A stretch of DNA of 64,000 nucleotides from Nansenia antarctica (taxonomy: Eukaryota; Chordata; Actinopteri; Argentiniformes; Microstomatidae), in assembly GCA_963989245.1 (NCBI GenBank), contig OZ022342.1:11918297-11982296 (forward strand), given 5' to 3'. The notes under the pieces were generated by a model. The model was not told the DNA's origin. It worked only from the letters and a program-made list of their open reading frames with translations, and made no database searches. Position numbers and translations under genes: made by a program. Below, one piece after another: positions 35,735-46,756 of this stretch. Numbering within the stretch: position 1 is the first letter of the stretch; the number at the start of each line of letters is the position of its first letter.

Positions 35735-36026
35735 ATGGTAAATGGTAAATGGACTGCACTTATATAGCGCCTTTTTTGCTGCTCCAAAGCTGCTCCAAAG
35801 CGCTTTACAACGGCCTCTCATTCACCCATTCACACACATATTCACACACCAATGGCGGCAAGCTGCCATGCAAGGCGCTGGCCCGCTCACTGGGAGCAAT
35901 TTTGGGGTTCTGTGTCTTGCCCAAGGACACTTCGACATGTGGCCAGCCGGGGCTCGAACCGCCGATCTGCCAACCTTGTGATCGTTAGACGACGACTCTA
36001 CCTCCTGCCTCACAGCCGCCCCAAAC
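35735..36026 (-). mobile_element. tRNA-derived SINE with L2-like tail, full length, with TSD
   Basis: On the minus strand the head GGGGCGGCTGTGAGGCAGGA and GGTAGAG gives an A box (36000-36015), and GGTTCGAGCCC (35950-35960) gives a B box. The tail has GTTGTAAAGCGCTTTGGAGC, GCGCTATATAAGTGC and ends TTTACCATTTACCATT. The 9-bp target duplication ATAACATAA flanks it at 35726-35734 and 36027-36035. It interrupts the RTE LINE between its linker and RT. The tail resembles that of the L2 LINEs in the window, suggesting the L2 machinery mobilised it. Confidence 0.88.
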
Positions 36027-37326
36027 ATAACATAAGCCTACTCAACATCAACACCAGCCCCCCAACTGAAACAGAATTCAGAAGCGCCATCCAAATAACA
36101 AAGGACGGGAAAGCTGCAGGCTCTGACTCCATCTACATGGAGATTCTGAAAGCTGACCTCAACACCTCAGTTAAGGTTCTCACAGACCTGTTCAGAGACA
36201 TGTGGGACAGAAATGTCATTCCTGACGATTGGGCCAAAGGTCTGATTGCTAAAATTCCAAATAAAGGCAATCTGCAGAACTGCAACAACTGGCGAGGCAT
36301 CACATTGCTTCCTCCATTGATAATTGCATTGACAAAGATGTTTTTACCAGCGATTTGAGCGTAGTGTGATCACAAACGGCAACCTCGCGGATTGGTTCCC
36401 CCGTGAAATCTGGTGTACGCCAGGGATGTATCATCTCTCCTCTTCTCTTCCTGATTGCCATCGACTGGTCCATGTGAACAACCACCTCAGACAAACCTAG
36501 AGGCATCCAGTTGGCTCTCTTCACCCAGCTGGAAGATCTCGACTATGCTGATGACCTAGCCATCATCTCCACAAATCATACGCCTCTGCAAGAGAAAACA
36601 GATAGGACTGACATATTTGCCAAACAGATGGGTCTGAACATTAATATCTCCAAAACCCAAGTGATGTGCATAAATTCAACACCACATGTACCAATCACAG
36701 TGGTTGGCAACACTCTCGATTAGGTCGAATAATTTACATATCTGGGAAGTCTACTCAGTAAGGACAACGCATGCAGTAAAGACATCACCATAAGGCTCGG
36801 GAAAGCTCGTAGCGCATTTGCAATGCTTCATACCATCTGGAAGTCAAAGCAGTACAGCCTAAAAACCAAGATCCGACTGTATAACAGCAATGTTAGTCAG
36901 TTCTGCTGTACGGCTCAGAATGCTGGCAAGTCGTCGAGAGGGACATGCAGAAGATCCACACGCATTCCACAATGAATGTCTCCGGAGGATATGTAGAATC
37001 TTCTGTCCGGAAAGGATTTCAAAGGAGGACCTGTACAAAAACACAAGCTGTTGCAATGTGGTGCTGGAAATTAAACAACACTGGCTCCAATGGCTAGGAC
37101 ACATCCTCAGAATGGACCAGAACTGCATTCCCAAAGTAGCCTTGAGATGGACCCCACTGGAAAGAGGAAACAAGAGAGGCCAAAAACAACTGGCGGAGAA
37201 CTGTGACCTCTGAGCTGAAAACGGCATACCTGACCTGGGGCGAGGCACAAAGCGCTGCAAAGGATAGGAGGACCAGATGGAGGCAGATAGTCACAGCCTT
37301 ATGTTCCTCAAGGAACGAAGAGGATT

Positions 37327-37342
37327 AAGTAAGTAAGTAAGT
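37327..37342 (+). repeat. (TAAG)n 3' terminal repeat of RTE LINE
   Basis: AAGTAAGTAAGTAAGT directly follows the LINE coding remnant. A shorter one (GTAAGTAAGTG) ends the second RTE copy at about 58150. Confidence 0.9.
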
Positions 37343-37346
37343 TAGG

Positions 37347-37598
37347 GGGAAGGTATTAGCAAGCAAAACCGCTAAAAGCATTTATTTTCCAAAAACAGAT
37401 TCCAACCTGCAAAGTTGGATTGTACAGTATATGCTGTCCGCCCCTTCCAACCTCCAACCTACCAAACCATTCTTTCTCTTTCATTGCTAGGATAATTCTG
37501 TCTCTTCTGTGTTACATAGGATTTTTCATTTCGAATCAATATCCATGAGAATTACATCCAAGAATATGATGAATAGGAGTGCTTGAATGTCAATATTT
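37347..37598. other. No gene recognised
   Basis: Spacer between LINE and CA microsatellite. Confidence 0.5.
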
Positions 37599-37608
37599 GC
37601 ACGCACAC

Positions 37609-37663
<55 letters not shown>

Positions 37664-37677
37664 CACACACACGCACA

Positions 37678-37735
<58 letters not shown>
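37599..37735. repeat. Long (CA)n microsatellite
   Basis: About 135 bp of CA repeats with a few TA, TCTCA and GCA interruptions. Confidence 0.97.
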
Positions 37736-37736
<1 letters not shown>

Positions 37737-40500
37737 ACTTAGACTGTATCTCCCTTGAAGCACTGCCAGTGTTTTGAGGATACGCTCTCTGTCACAGAAA
37801 TCATATGAAACACTTCTTTCAGAATGTCATCGCTCTGTTTGGGCTTTGATCAAAGCCAACAATGTCAATTTCGAGAGAGCCGCTGTGAAGTAATGTATGA
37901 TGAAACTGTCAGAAAGTTGTTTCTACTCTCCTGTGCATCTTAAAATAATAATTATGTTGCTGCCTCCGCATATGCCTGCCTTCTTCTTTTAGTTTGGAAG
38001 GATTTCCTCAATGGTGTCTAGGCATATGGAGTGACAGGGAATATTTCAGGGAGCATTTCTTACAGACTAAAAACAAATTACAACAATTTAATTTACACGT
38101 GCAATGGTTATCTAATGACACAATGATTAATTTGCCACCAGAATGCCTTGCCACAGAAGACAGATGTGAGGTTCTGAGAGACTGTTTAGTATTATACAAT
38201 ACCATTATTTTATATTGCAATGCTCTCTCTAGAATGTGCTGTAGGTATTGTATCATCAACCTTTAATATAACACACAATCTCAGTTTTGGGGCTACACTG
38301 GAGACGTTGTAGCAATTGATCAGGCATCAGATATTCCAAGCATACTTTGTTTTCGTCCCAGCTAAATCTATAGATCCACACACATGCCCTTGCAGTAAAT
38401 TGCATGCAGCATAAAACATGGAATCACATCCTTAAATTAGCTGACAGGGCAGATATTTAAACATGGACAGCAACATTGAGCCAACACAATTTAACAACAC
38501 ATTAATCTTTGCACTAATGCAGTCAATAACATATTAAGCATGCTACAAAACCTACATTAATGAGAGGTAATGTAATGTCACTCTCTTTGAAATCCCAACC
38601 AGTCAGCAGCACTGCTTTTGCCAAGTGAAGTGATATGCCCTTGCATAAAAACTCCTCAGATTCCCATCAGGACCTTTAAAAGACACAAACAACATATCCT
38701 TGAATTAAATGCAATGTGGAGTTCATGATACTCTATTTTGCATTAACGATAATTATTAATTCATATTCTTTTCATCTGACATAAACAGAGATGGGTTGCT
38801 TTAAGTGTGACCAAAATATGCATCATTACCTGGCTGTAGTACAGTATAGATGTCTTAAATATTGACTTTTTCCTGGAAAAAGCTTTGATATGAAAATCTT
38901 AGGATTTGCTGTCATACAGAATGTCCTTCCTTGGTCATTGGAGACCTTTTGTAAGTTTTGCATCAATGGTTTGCTTCAGGGACAGCACTCACCTAGCCTA
39001 AAGTCACTGTTGGTTAAAGCTCTCTGATGACTTTTCAATACACACAGCTCAATCATGGTCTTTTTTCTACTCTGCAGAAGCTTCAGCTGTTTGGCTCTCA
39101 GACCTCGTCAGCCGAATCACTTTTAGAGGGAGTTGTGAGGGGTCAGGTGATCTGCGGGCCTCTATAACTAATCCAGGACGTCATAGTGACCTTACAAAAA
39201 TGTGCTAATACAGTAATACTGTATCAAACCAATGAAGAAACATTCTTTATAAGGAAGATCATCAAAAACTACCAGGAGACTTCTTACTTAAAGACAACAT
39301 AAACAGAACTCAAATTAGCCAATATTTCTATGATTGGACACTCGTAATTGTGTGTGTTTGTCTATATGATAGAGAGAACAAGATCAATTGCATTTATATG
39401 CATGTTAGATGTGATATACACCCCAATTAAGCATTGCAGACATTTACATAACTAGAAAAAGCAACTTCAATTAACAAGTGAGCAATGTCTACTGCCTTTT
39501 GATTGTAAAAGGGAAATGCATAGGACAATAAACATAATTTACAAGACATTTAATTTAGCCTGCGTGGTTTGGAAAATTGAATCCACAAGCCACTGGGTGA
39601 ACAACACTTCATCTTTATGGTCGGAGGAAACAGTTATACTTGATTAGAAAGATTCAGAATTGTTTCTTCCATATGCATTGGTCCAATGTTGTAAAAGGCT
39701 CTACGCCAACAACCTTTGACCCAATCAAGAAAATTGTAAAAGCAAATACACGAACACACAGAGGGATACGATTAAGCATAAGAGCAGCCTGAGATTCCTT
39801 CATGATATTTCTGCTACTTAACCTAATCATTCTACCTTTGTCACATGGATCCCAAAGGAAATATACAAACTCATCAATTTCTATACTCCATGGTTCACTC
39901 TCTCAGTGTGTGAGAAAATAATTTCAATTTCCTTTCTTGATGAGCTTCTACTCAGGAGTAATTATTTCAACACAATAAGATGGTGCCGTGGTGGAACAGT
40001 CTAGAGCACACCAAGGGAGACAAAGAAGGGCGGGGGACGACGACTCACATCGTTTATGATCTGTCGAAAAATTACACTAGACTATAATGATGACGTGGAA
40101 GGTAAACAAAAACAAAATTACAATCATGTTGACTAGGTATATATATTTAGTTTTTTCATAGCAGGCCAAAGTTCTGGTCAGTCAAAGGTGACTCCATTAC
40201 GTTGGACCTCTGCTTATGAAGAAGCGTTAAGGGGATGCATTATGCACAGGAATCCAATGGGTTATTGTTAATCATGTCAACTTCCCTGTTTTAGACATAT
40301 TTATCTGCTGTCATGGGGAATGAGGGCTTTGCTAGGATGTGTTTTGGACAATTGAGATTAGACGAGATATGCAATGCCTGTTTAACCTCGTCATCAGAGG
40401 CTCCTCATTAAATAATACCTGCCAACATTTTATTGTATAAAGGTGGAGATGCGAGATGTTTGAGGTGACCTACGAGATTGAGACCAAACTGTATGTACTT
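37736..40500. other. Unique DNA, nothing recognised
   Basis: One of the least repetitive stretches. Frames at 37994-38266 (plus) and 38008-38259 (minus) overlap each other and show no domain. Parts could be conserved non-coding sequence. Confidence 0.4.
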
Positions 40501-40628
40501 AGGTAGTCAGGGTAGTACATAGGTAGTCTTGATGTGATGCGATTTGATGCTACCACAGGAAGTGGATGACATCAGAAAACAAGACATTTCACTTGTTAGC
40601 AATTTAATGGGTGCACATGCATGAGAAA

Positions 40629-40685
40629 ATGGCTGTCAAGTGTATTGTATTAGGTGTCCTGCTATGTTGCGGTTGCATCATATCG
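40629..40685 (+). CDS. Candidate first coding exon of a small secreted protein
   Basis: The ATG at 40629 has a good context (GAAAATGG). Nineteen codons encode a textbook signal peptide: basic N-terminus MAVK followed by a hydrophobic CIVLGVLLCCGCIIS. The exon ends TCG before GTATGT, a consensus donor at 40686-40691, in phase 0. Joined to the micro-exon at 41182-41200 the mature start would read DAKTDP. I do not recognise the protein. A possible upstream acceptor (GATGCTACCACAG) near 40559 hints at a 5' UTR exon. It may still be coincidence. Confidence 0.35.
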
Positions 40686-41181
40686 GTATGTGTACCTTAA
40701 AAAGCTATGTTTCAGATAAAAACTCAGGTCATAACTCGTGTTATGATTGTACCATGGTGGTGTACAATTTAAACAAACGTTTATGTTAGATGTCTATTTA
40801 AATGGTGTATGGTTTAGTTCTGGGAGCAAACATACAGCTTCAGTGATCTCAGTGAAGGCTACTTAATCACAGATCCACCCCGTTCTCAGTTCACAGGCCT
40901 GTTGATCAGGTGAGGCTTTGCAAAAGTTAATGTTGGATTTACAAGGCCATTAGCAGACAATCTTGAGACAGTGGTTCATTGTCAAAAGAGTATATTGTTA
41001 ATTTGTTATGCTGTTGTATGACAAAGCCGTTTGCCGAAGGGGACAGCCTAATTACATCAGTGTCTGCTTTCAGTTCTATCCTGGGCCAGCTAGGGAACAA
41101 TAGTAACCATCCGTGTAATGTAGTGCCACTCATTTTGTTGACAGCTGCGTAAAAACAGTGGGTCTACTTTTTTGTTCACAG

Positions 41182-41200
41182 GATGCAAAGACTGACCCTG
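41182..41200 (+). CDS. Candidate 19-bp micro-exon
   Basis: GATGCAAAGACTGACCCTG lies between a strong acceptor (CTACTTTTTTGTTCACAG, ending at 41181) and a strong donor (GTGAGT at 41201). It follows the phase-0 exon at 40629-40685 and leaves phase 1. Possible next exons start after CTATGTCTGTAG at about 41491 (ELLSPKKNNNN then stop) or after CTGTTAATTTCAG at about 41454 (ANLNTPLSTLCL then stop). Neither is convincing. Confidence 0.3.
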
Positions 41201-41489
41201 GTGAGTTACAGTAAGCCTCCAACTAAAGTTATCCTAACATTATCAATATTGAAATTCCCATCTTAATTAGTTTGTTTGAGGTTGCCTGGTGGTGAATATT
41301 TGGCATGTTTATGGCTAATCTAAAAGTCTGAAAGACTCTGCAAGAGGACTGTTTGGTTAAACATTGCATTCATTTCATGAAGAGCATTGTTTGTATGGGA
41401 TCACATACTGAGAGAGAGATACTGAAATGCCAGTGTTATCTGTTAATTTCAGCCAATCTTAATACACCCCTTTCCACTCTATGTCTGTA

Positions 41490-41850
41490 GAGTTGCTAAG
41501 CCCCAAGAAAAACAACAATAACTAGAGACTCTAAAAGGATGCCATTATTATTTAAAGCATCCATCTCTGCTCTTAAACCTTTCACCTTCTCGAGGCTGGA
41601 AGTCTTCCCCTCTGCATGAGCGACTGCTGTCTTTGTGATGGCATTTAATAAGTATTCCTGTTCCCCTAGGGACATGACCATGGTCCTTTCAGTGACTCGG
41701 TGTAGTGGCTAGAGTGGGAGACAGGCTCTCTTTGACACCAGCGCAGGACTTTCTCTGCTGTCTTTGCCTGCAATAGTCAGCAAAAAGGAGGGAACCCCTC
41801 TTTAGCTTCCATCTCCAAATCAGCGAGCTGTCAGCTTCTATTGAGAGTAT
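41490..41850. other. Candidate conserved non-coding element
   Basis: Repeat-free, high-complexity block with a 61-codon open frame on the minus strand (41496-41681: SLGEQEYLLNAITKTAVAHA and on). No splice-supported exon. AT-rich homeobox-like words alternate with GC-balanced sequence, as in vertebrate enhancers. Confidence 0.3.
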
Positions 41851-43239
41851 GTTTTTAATCCTCTCCTGTGCTTTTATTTATTTATTAGAAAATATGCGTT
41901 GAGGGGTTGCAAGGACAGTTGCAAGAACACACGACACAGAGGAAAAATAGCAGTGTCAGGACAGTTAACACTTCACTAGACACTGTGCTCTGTAAAAGTA
42001 CAGCCTCATTGAGTCTATCCAATGTCAATGTCTACAGAAAATAAATGCCGTGGCGATGGCAAATTATTTTACCTGTAAAAACCTGACTAATACATCTGTA
42101 AACATTCAAAGTGTACATCTCTATCTATGAAAACAACAAGTAGAATACCACTTTAGTTGATCAGTGATGACCTTTAAGTTGTATTCTGGTAAAATATTAA
42201 AGGCTCTGTCTTATGTCAATATTTTTGTCTTATTATTAATTTGAGGGGATTTGACACAGTACAAAGAAAATGCATTCCTGAGGCATATAGTTGGATTCTG
42301 TGATTCTTTTCAAACATTCACAGAAGGAGGGTTGGATTAATAAATAAGAAAGCATAAAGGGCGAACAGAGCATGTTCTCCTCCCATGGCTATTGCTGAGG
42401 AGCGTGCACACCTGCCTAGACTGTCAAGCACCAGTAGGTTTTAGTGATTTGGTGTAAGGTACATTTAGCACTGGGGATTTTACTTTAAATTCTTCTTTGT
42501 AAAACAATAGACCTCGGTGTAAAAAACAAAAGAGAAAAATAAATCATCTACAGGTGGGCAGGTGGGTCCCCCGTCACTGACTTTGTCAAATTAAAAGTGA
42601 AATTAAATCATTCAAAAGTTGTCCTTTGCTACAGGGTATAACAAAAGCCATTCAGAGAAGGCTACATGCACTGTAAGATTACACTTACTTTACAATTACC
42701 CATTTTGTCTAATATTGGTGGAGTGACTTAAAAAAGCTGTCTTGTTGATTGTTAACGGCCACAAATATTCCATCAAGAGATATTGCAATTAAACATCACA
42801 GGTGAGATACCATAACATTAAAATAGGAAGGCTAGATATCAAGGTCATGACCTAAGGTCATTGGGCACCATGTGGGTACATGCATTACATCACAATGGCA
42901 TGAGATTAATTTATTTGGGATATTCATTGTTTTGTGAACTTGATTAATTATGATAATAACAATTGATAGAACATGGAGCCTCATGTTTACAAGGTGATAG
43001 TGTATACTGTTTCCCTCCTCTCCCATAGTTAATTGGTTGAATACAAAAATCGAAATGATCACGATTAGTAGTGTAGTGATATATGTATATATATATACAC
43101 TCATGTCGGCCTACTGCCCATGGAGACAATGTCACAGACTGCATTTGAGTCTGCATTGTATAACCCATGTACATGTACTGTGGGTTTGCCATCTCTATGA
43201 GAGACCAGCCACTGTGGCTGTGTGCTTAAGAGGGGACTA
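41851..43239. other. Unique DNA, nothing recognised
   Basis: TTTATTTATTTATTAGAA near 41872 and a short TATATA run near 43080. No gene recognised. Confidence 0.45.
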
Positions 43240-43450
43240 TTCAATACACGTGGCTGCATTCAATCTGCCCAGTGGATCCATCGGCTGGGCCAATCAGGCC
43301 CCTGAGAGGGAGGGAAACCAACTTCTGCCAGAGGCACGTTCCTTCTCCCTTTCAAATGGGGCCTTAATGATTTATAGATGTTTGCTTTAAAAAGTCATTG
43401 GCATTAATCCCATGGCTCATTAACTGTTTAATTAAAAATAAATTTGGTGT
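43240..43450. other. Candidate conserved non-coding element
   Basis: GC-balanced left half, then an AT-rich half dense in homeodomain-type cores (GCCTTAATGATTTATAG, GGCATTAATCCCATGG, GTTTAATTAAAAAT at about 43360-43440). This is the style of a developmental enhancer; judged by texture only. Confidence 0.35.
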
Positions 43451-43858
43451 TAGGAGTTAAGCAGATTGAGCGTATTTTCTTCTGGTGGGCAGTTGTTGAA
43501 TCACCTCATTCTAGGAAATGCTCCATGGAGAAAGAGATGTGTAATATAACTTGTTTGACACACGGAAACAGTGCAATGCTTGAGAGAGTAATCAACATTT
43601 CGATTGACCAGCACAACACATTGTGATATCTTATCAAGTTGTAGATCATGACATTAAATGTCGAACACTTATTCTACCCTTTGATCAAATCTGCAAGAAT
43701 AGAGACTGATATACAGAATGTGATATATGTTACCTGATATGTTTACCTGATTCCCTCAGTTATACTGTACAACCCTTACACTGAGCTGTATGATAGCCTA
43801 CTTATCTTCTAGCCAGGACACCTTAGTTCAGAAACTGAAGGTTGTCTCACTGTACTAC
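43451..43858. other. No gene recognised
   Basis: Unique DNA. Confidence 0.45.
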
Positions 43859-44110
43859 TTAAAGGTGCAATATGTAGCTGTTTCTCTTTGAAAATCAGTG
43901 GTATTCTGAAGTATTACTTATGATACATTGGAAGTCTGTAACAGTGTGTGCACCTGCCAAGACCCTGAACTTCTGTCTGAATTTATTCCAAAAAGTTTCT
44001 AGGCATCTACCATTGTGGGTGTTTAACCTGTAACTTGCGTGTGTGGCACTTTGGCTTCCAGCTATACTGCCTGTGAGCTGCAAGCATTTCTTAGTCGACC
44101 TAAGCAACAG
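43859..44110. mobile_element. TTAA-type MITE left end (tentative)
   Basis: TTAAAGGTGCAATATGTAGC at 43859 resembles the left terminus of a fish MITE class with TTAA targets (compare the inverse at 17523-17541). The right terminus was not found. Confidence 0.35.
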
Positions 44111-45689
44111 AAGTGCAAATAGGTTTCTAACATGTATTGATGATCCTAGTAAACGTCCTGTTTGACATTACAGCGTTCTCTGAGTTTTGTTTGGGGAATG
44201 AAGGGATTTGTTTGAAACTTTGGGTTTTAGCGAATGTGAGTGTTTCTGTTGGTTGGTGCATTTCCGTGTTCATGATTCCACTGACATTTCCAAACTAAAT
44301 AACGACTACATTTCAACATTTCCTTTGCTAGACTCAAGGTTATGTAACTTCACTGAATACAAATATGGTAATTGTTGACAGATTCACTGTTTCAGTTAGA
44401 AGCTTCAGTTTGCATTGAGCAAGGGAAGGGAGAGAGGTGAAGACACTATTTTGAATTGTCATTGCAGTGAAAAGAGGGTGCAATCCTATTGTGCCTTTCA
44501 AGGAACTGATTGCAAGTCAACAAAGAGCAGTATTACAGAACCTTACTGTTACAGTGATATGGGATAATTAAGAGGCAATGCTTCCTTACCAGCCTCAGTG
44601 GTCGTGGAGTGCTTTAAATTGCTCTCTAAATGGGTCTATGTTACCTAATATGTGGTTTCTCTCTGTATGCTACAACAAGCTGGGGGAGAGACTCACGACT
44701 AGGGGAAGTAAAAAAGCAAGGATTGATCCACAGAGCTTCTTGTAGTAATACTACCCCAGTCCTATTCTTGAGCAGGTTTTAATAGCATTTAAAATAGCAA
44801 CTCAGTAATGGCAAACACAGGCACTTTGCAGGACAAGATGTGGTTTAAAAGTGCCGGGAAATGAAAGAGGTAAAAGAAATGAAATAGGGTCAAAGAGATA
44901 AACTAATGGGTCCAGAAATACTCATTTTCAAACTGTATACATTGCCACCTACATAAACCATAGACATGTATGATACTCTATATTCGTGACATGATTATAT
45001 GCTTTGAACAAAAAAATACACACAGCATTGTTTCTGTTGCTGAGACGTAATGATCTTAGTGGAGTTTCTCAGCCGTTACTGTTGTCTACATCATTTAAAA
45101 CATTTAAGACCCAAGGATCTGGAAGACAATCACCATCTCAGTATCTCACTTTTTGTTAGTGCCATCAGGATCTCATTATTATTCAGTCACCGTCCCCCGC
45201 CCCCGCCTCCATGTTGATTACAGCTTTGACCTGTAAATACAGAACAGTACATTATACTGTATTTATGTGACCAATGATTGCAGGTGCCACTACTTTGAAC
45301 GTGTTTAACAAATGTACCGATTGCTTTTGCATTGTTGTTTTTATCTGTTGTAAATATTTTCAGTTTGCATGACTGGTAGGAACAACTACTGAAGAATGCA
45401 GATATGTCCCGACTTTGCAAGTGCTCTACATACTGTAGCTGCAAGGTGGTCGGTATTGACAATAGTGTCTTTGAGGGCCCATGTCGTTTCTCCCTCAGCG
45501 ATGTACATAAACCTGCTCAGCAAATAGACTTCTAAATGGCTGCACCGTGTTGTTTGGATGACAATAACTGAGTGGCTGGTGGGTTATGAGTTTTCTACTA
45601 ATATCTTTGCTAAGTCTGGCTGGTGGCCAGAGGGAAGGCAAGCTTGGCAGACGGCTCCACATCAATATCCAAACTAGCCACCAGGGTCC
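44111..45689. other. Unique DNA, nothing recognised
   Basis: No exon or repeat family. A short C/G run (GTCCCCCGCCCCCGCC) lies at 45191-45207. Confidence 0.45.
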
Positions 45690-45870
45690 ACACAAATGAT
45701 CAGGGACTTTAAAGATAGCAGCTGGTAAGTTGATGTGGGCTTTTCACATTCGGCTGAGGGGGTTTAGATTAATTTAAATTATGGGGATTACTTTAAGAGC
45801 TACACACATTAATTGATGTTGAGTGTTGGAGAGAAGGGGAGAAAAGGACTGGGGGCAGTAAGCTAATGGG
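45690..45870. other. Candidate conserved non-coding element
   Basis: Contains TTAGATTAATTTAAATTATG and ACATTAATTGATGTTG. A donor-like CTG/GTAAGT lies at 45726 with no supported exon. Confidence 0.25.
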
Positions 45871-46046
45871 TATATCTGACTTTGATGTGATATAACTTTT
45901 GTATATCTGTCCTCCCTTTCTTCTCTTTCTTTCTTCTCAAACAGGACGTTAGTCCATCATAGATTCCCTTACACATTATTGTATTTATGTAACAGATGTC
46001 ACATGACTGCAAACAGTATTGCTTCCTCGCACTAGCCTGTACTATA

Positions 46047-46082
46047 GTCTCGAACCTGCGTCCTCTATATTGCCAGCCTGAT
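46047..46082 (-). repeat. tRNA-like SINE head fragment
   Basis: AGTCTCGAACCTGCGTCCTC, in reverse GACGCAGGTTCGAGACT, gives a B-box-like core. A related copy is at 46531-46555. Confidence 0.35.
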
Positions 46083-46530
46083 CTCATGAATCATTTTATA
46101 CAACATAAAGTAATGCCAGAGAAGTGGTATAGTGTTTACGTGTTGGCAGTCAGCAGGATGTAAAGATTTTACAAATCACCTTTACGACACAAAGTTAATG
46201 TCTAATACTAACTACCACACAAGTCATTGCTAATTTGCTTTGTGGAATGGTGAAGATTAACATCTTACTTCTCAACCACAATATCTTTATATTTTCAAGG
46301 TACATTACTGTGCGTACAATGTGACCGTCACTGAAATACCTGATGTTAACCAATTACGCCACTGAAAAGTTAGCAATTCGATGGCACGGGTGGGAGTATT
46401 TGAGAGTAAACTAACTAAACTCGATTACACTCAACCCTCTGAATTCATGATACCACAGAGACCCCAGCAGTTGAGTTGAGCGCAACTGCGGATCACATTG
46501 AGTACTTTGTTGCCCTCCGAGCTCACACAA
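46083..46530. other. No gene recognised
   Basis: Unique DNA, possibly old repeat (GACCGTCACTGAAATACCTG near 46322 echoes GACTGTCACTGAAATATGAA at 46567). Confidence 0.4.
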
Positions 46531-46604
46531 GTCTCGAACCTGCGTCCGCTGTATTACCAACACATGACTGTCACTGAAATATGAATGAATGAATGAATGA
46601 ATGA
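46531..46604 (-). repeat. tRNA-like fragment and (GAAT)n
   Basis: GTCTCGAACCTGCGTCCG at 46531-46548 repeats the motif at 46048. A (GAAT)5 run follows at 46582-46603. Confidence 0.5.
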
Positions 46605-46756
46605 AATTGCAGAGTTTGGATTTATCAACTTAATAGGATGACATTCTTATGCAAAAACAAATCTAAAAGTGACATTTCAACCACATGCAACTTATGAAAA
46701 TTCAACTATAAAGTGTTCATCCAAGATCCCAAAACTGTAACATACACACAGTACAT

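Larger units (their letters stand above)
34140..37346 (+). pseudogene. RTE-type LINE, near full length but decayed and interrupted
   Basis: The plus strand starts with a 5' leader (TGTTGCTACCTTGCCATGGT) and then the endonuclease: VRLGTWSVCTM at about 34520 (WNVRT in intact elements), RYRLDILEISECRWTG, LIVSKEKA, then MGDMNAK with the catalytic D and N at 34943-34951, and FPHKIIHKLTWRSPDGLT. The reverse transcriptase follows: GKAAGSDSIYMEILKADL (36108-36165), NNWRGITLLP, a deletion, VKSGVRQGCIISPLLF, then LEDLDYADDLAII with an intact YADD box at 36544-36555, and GKARSAFAMLHTIW. The 3' end has (TAAG)n at 37327-37342. Stops, frameshifts and two insertions rule out activity. Confidence 0.88.

Noticed and set aside
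37583..37777. Long open frames across CA/GT microsatellites (also at 32595-32861, 60330-60719, 61641-61907)
   Set aside because: Peptides are pure TH, VC or similar repeats from dinucleotide arrays on either strand.
45640..45726. Exon ending at CTG/GTAAGT (45726)
   Set aside because: Frames upstream are short or stopped and no acceptor is convincing.
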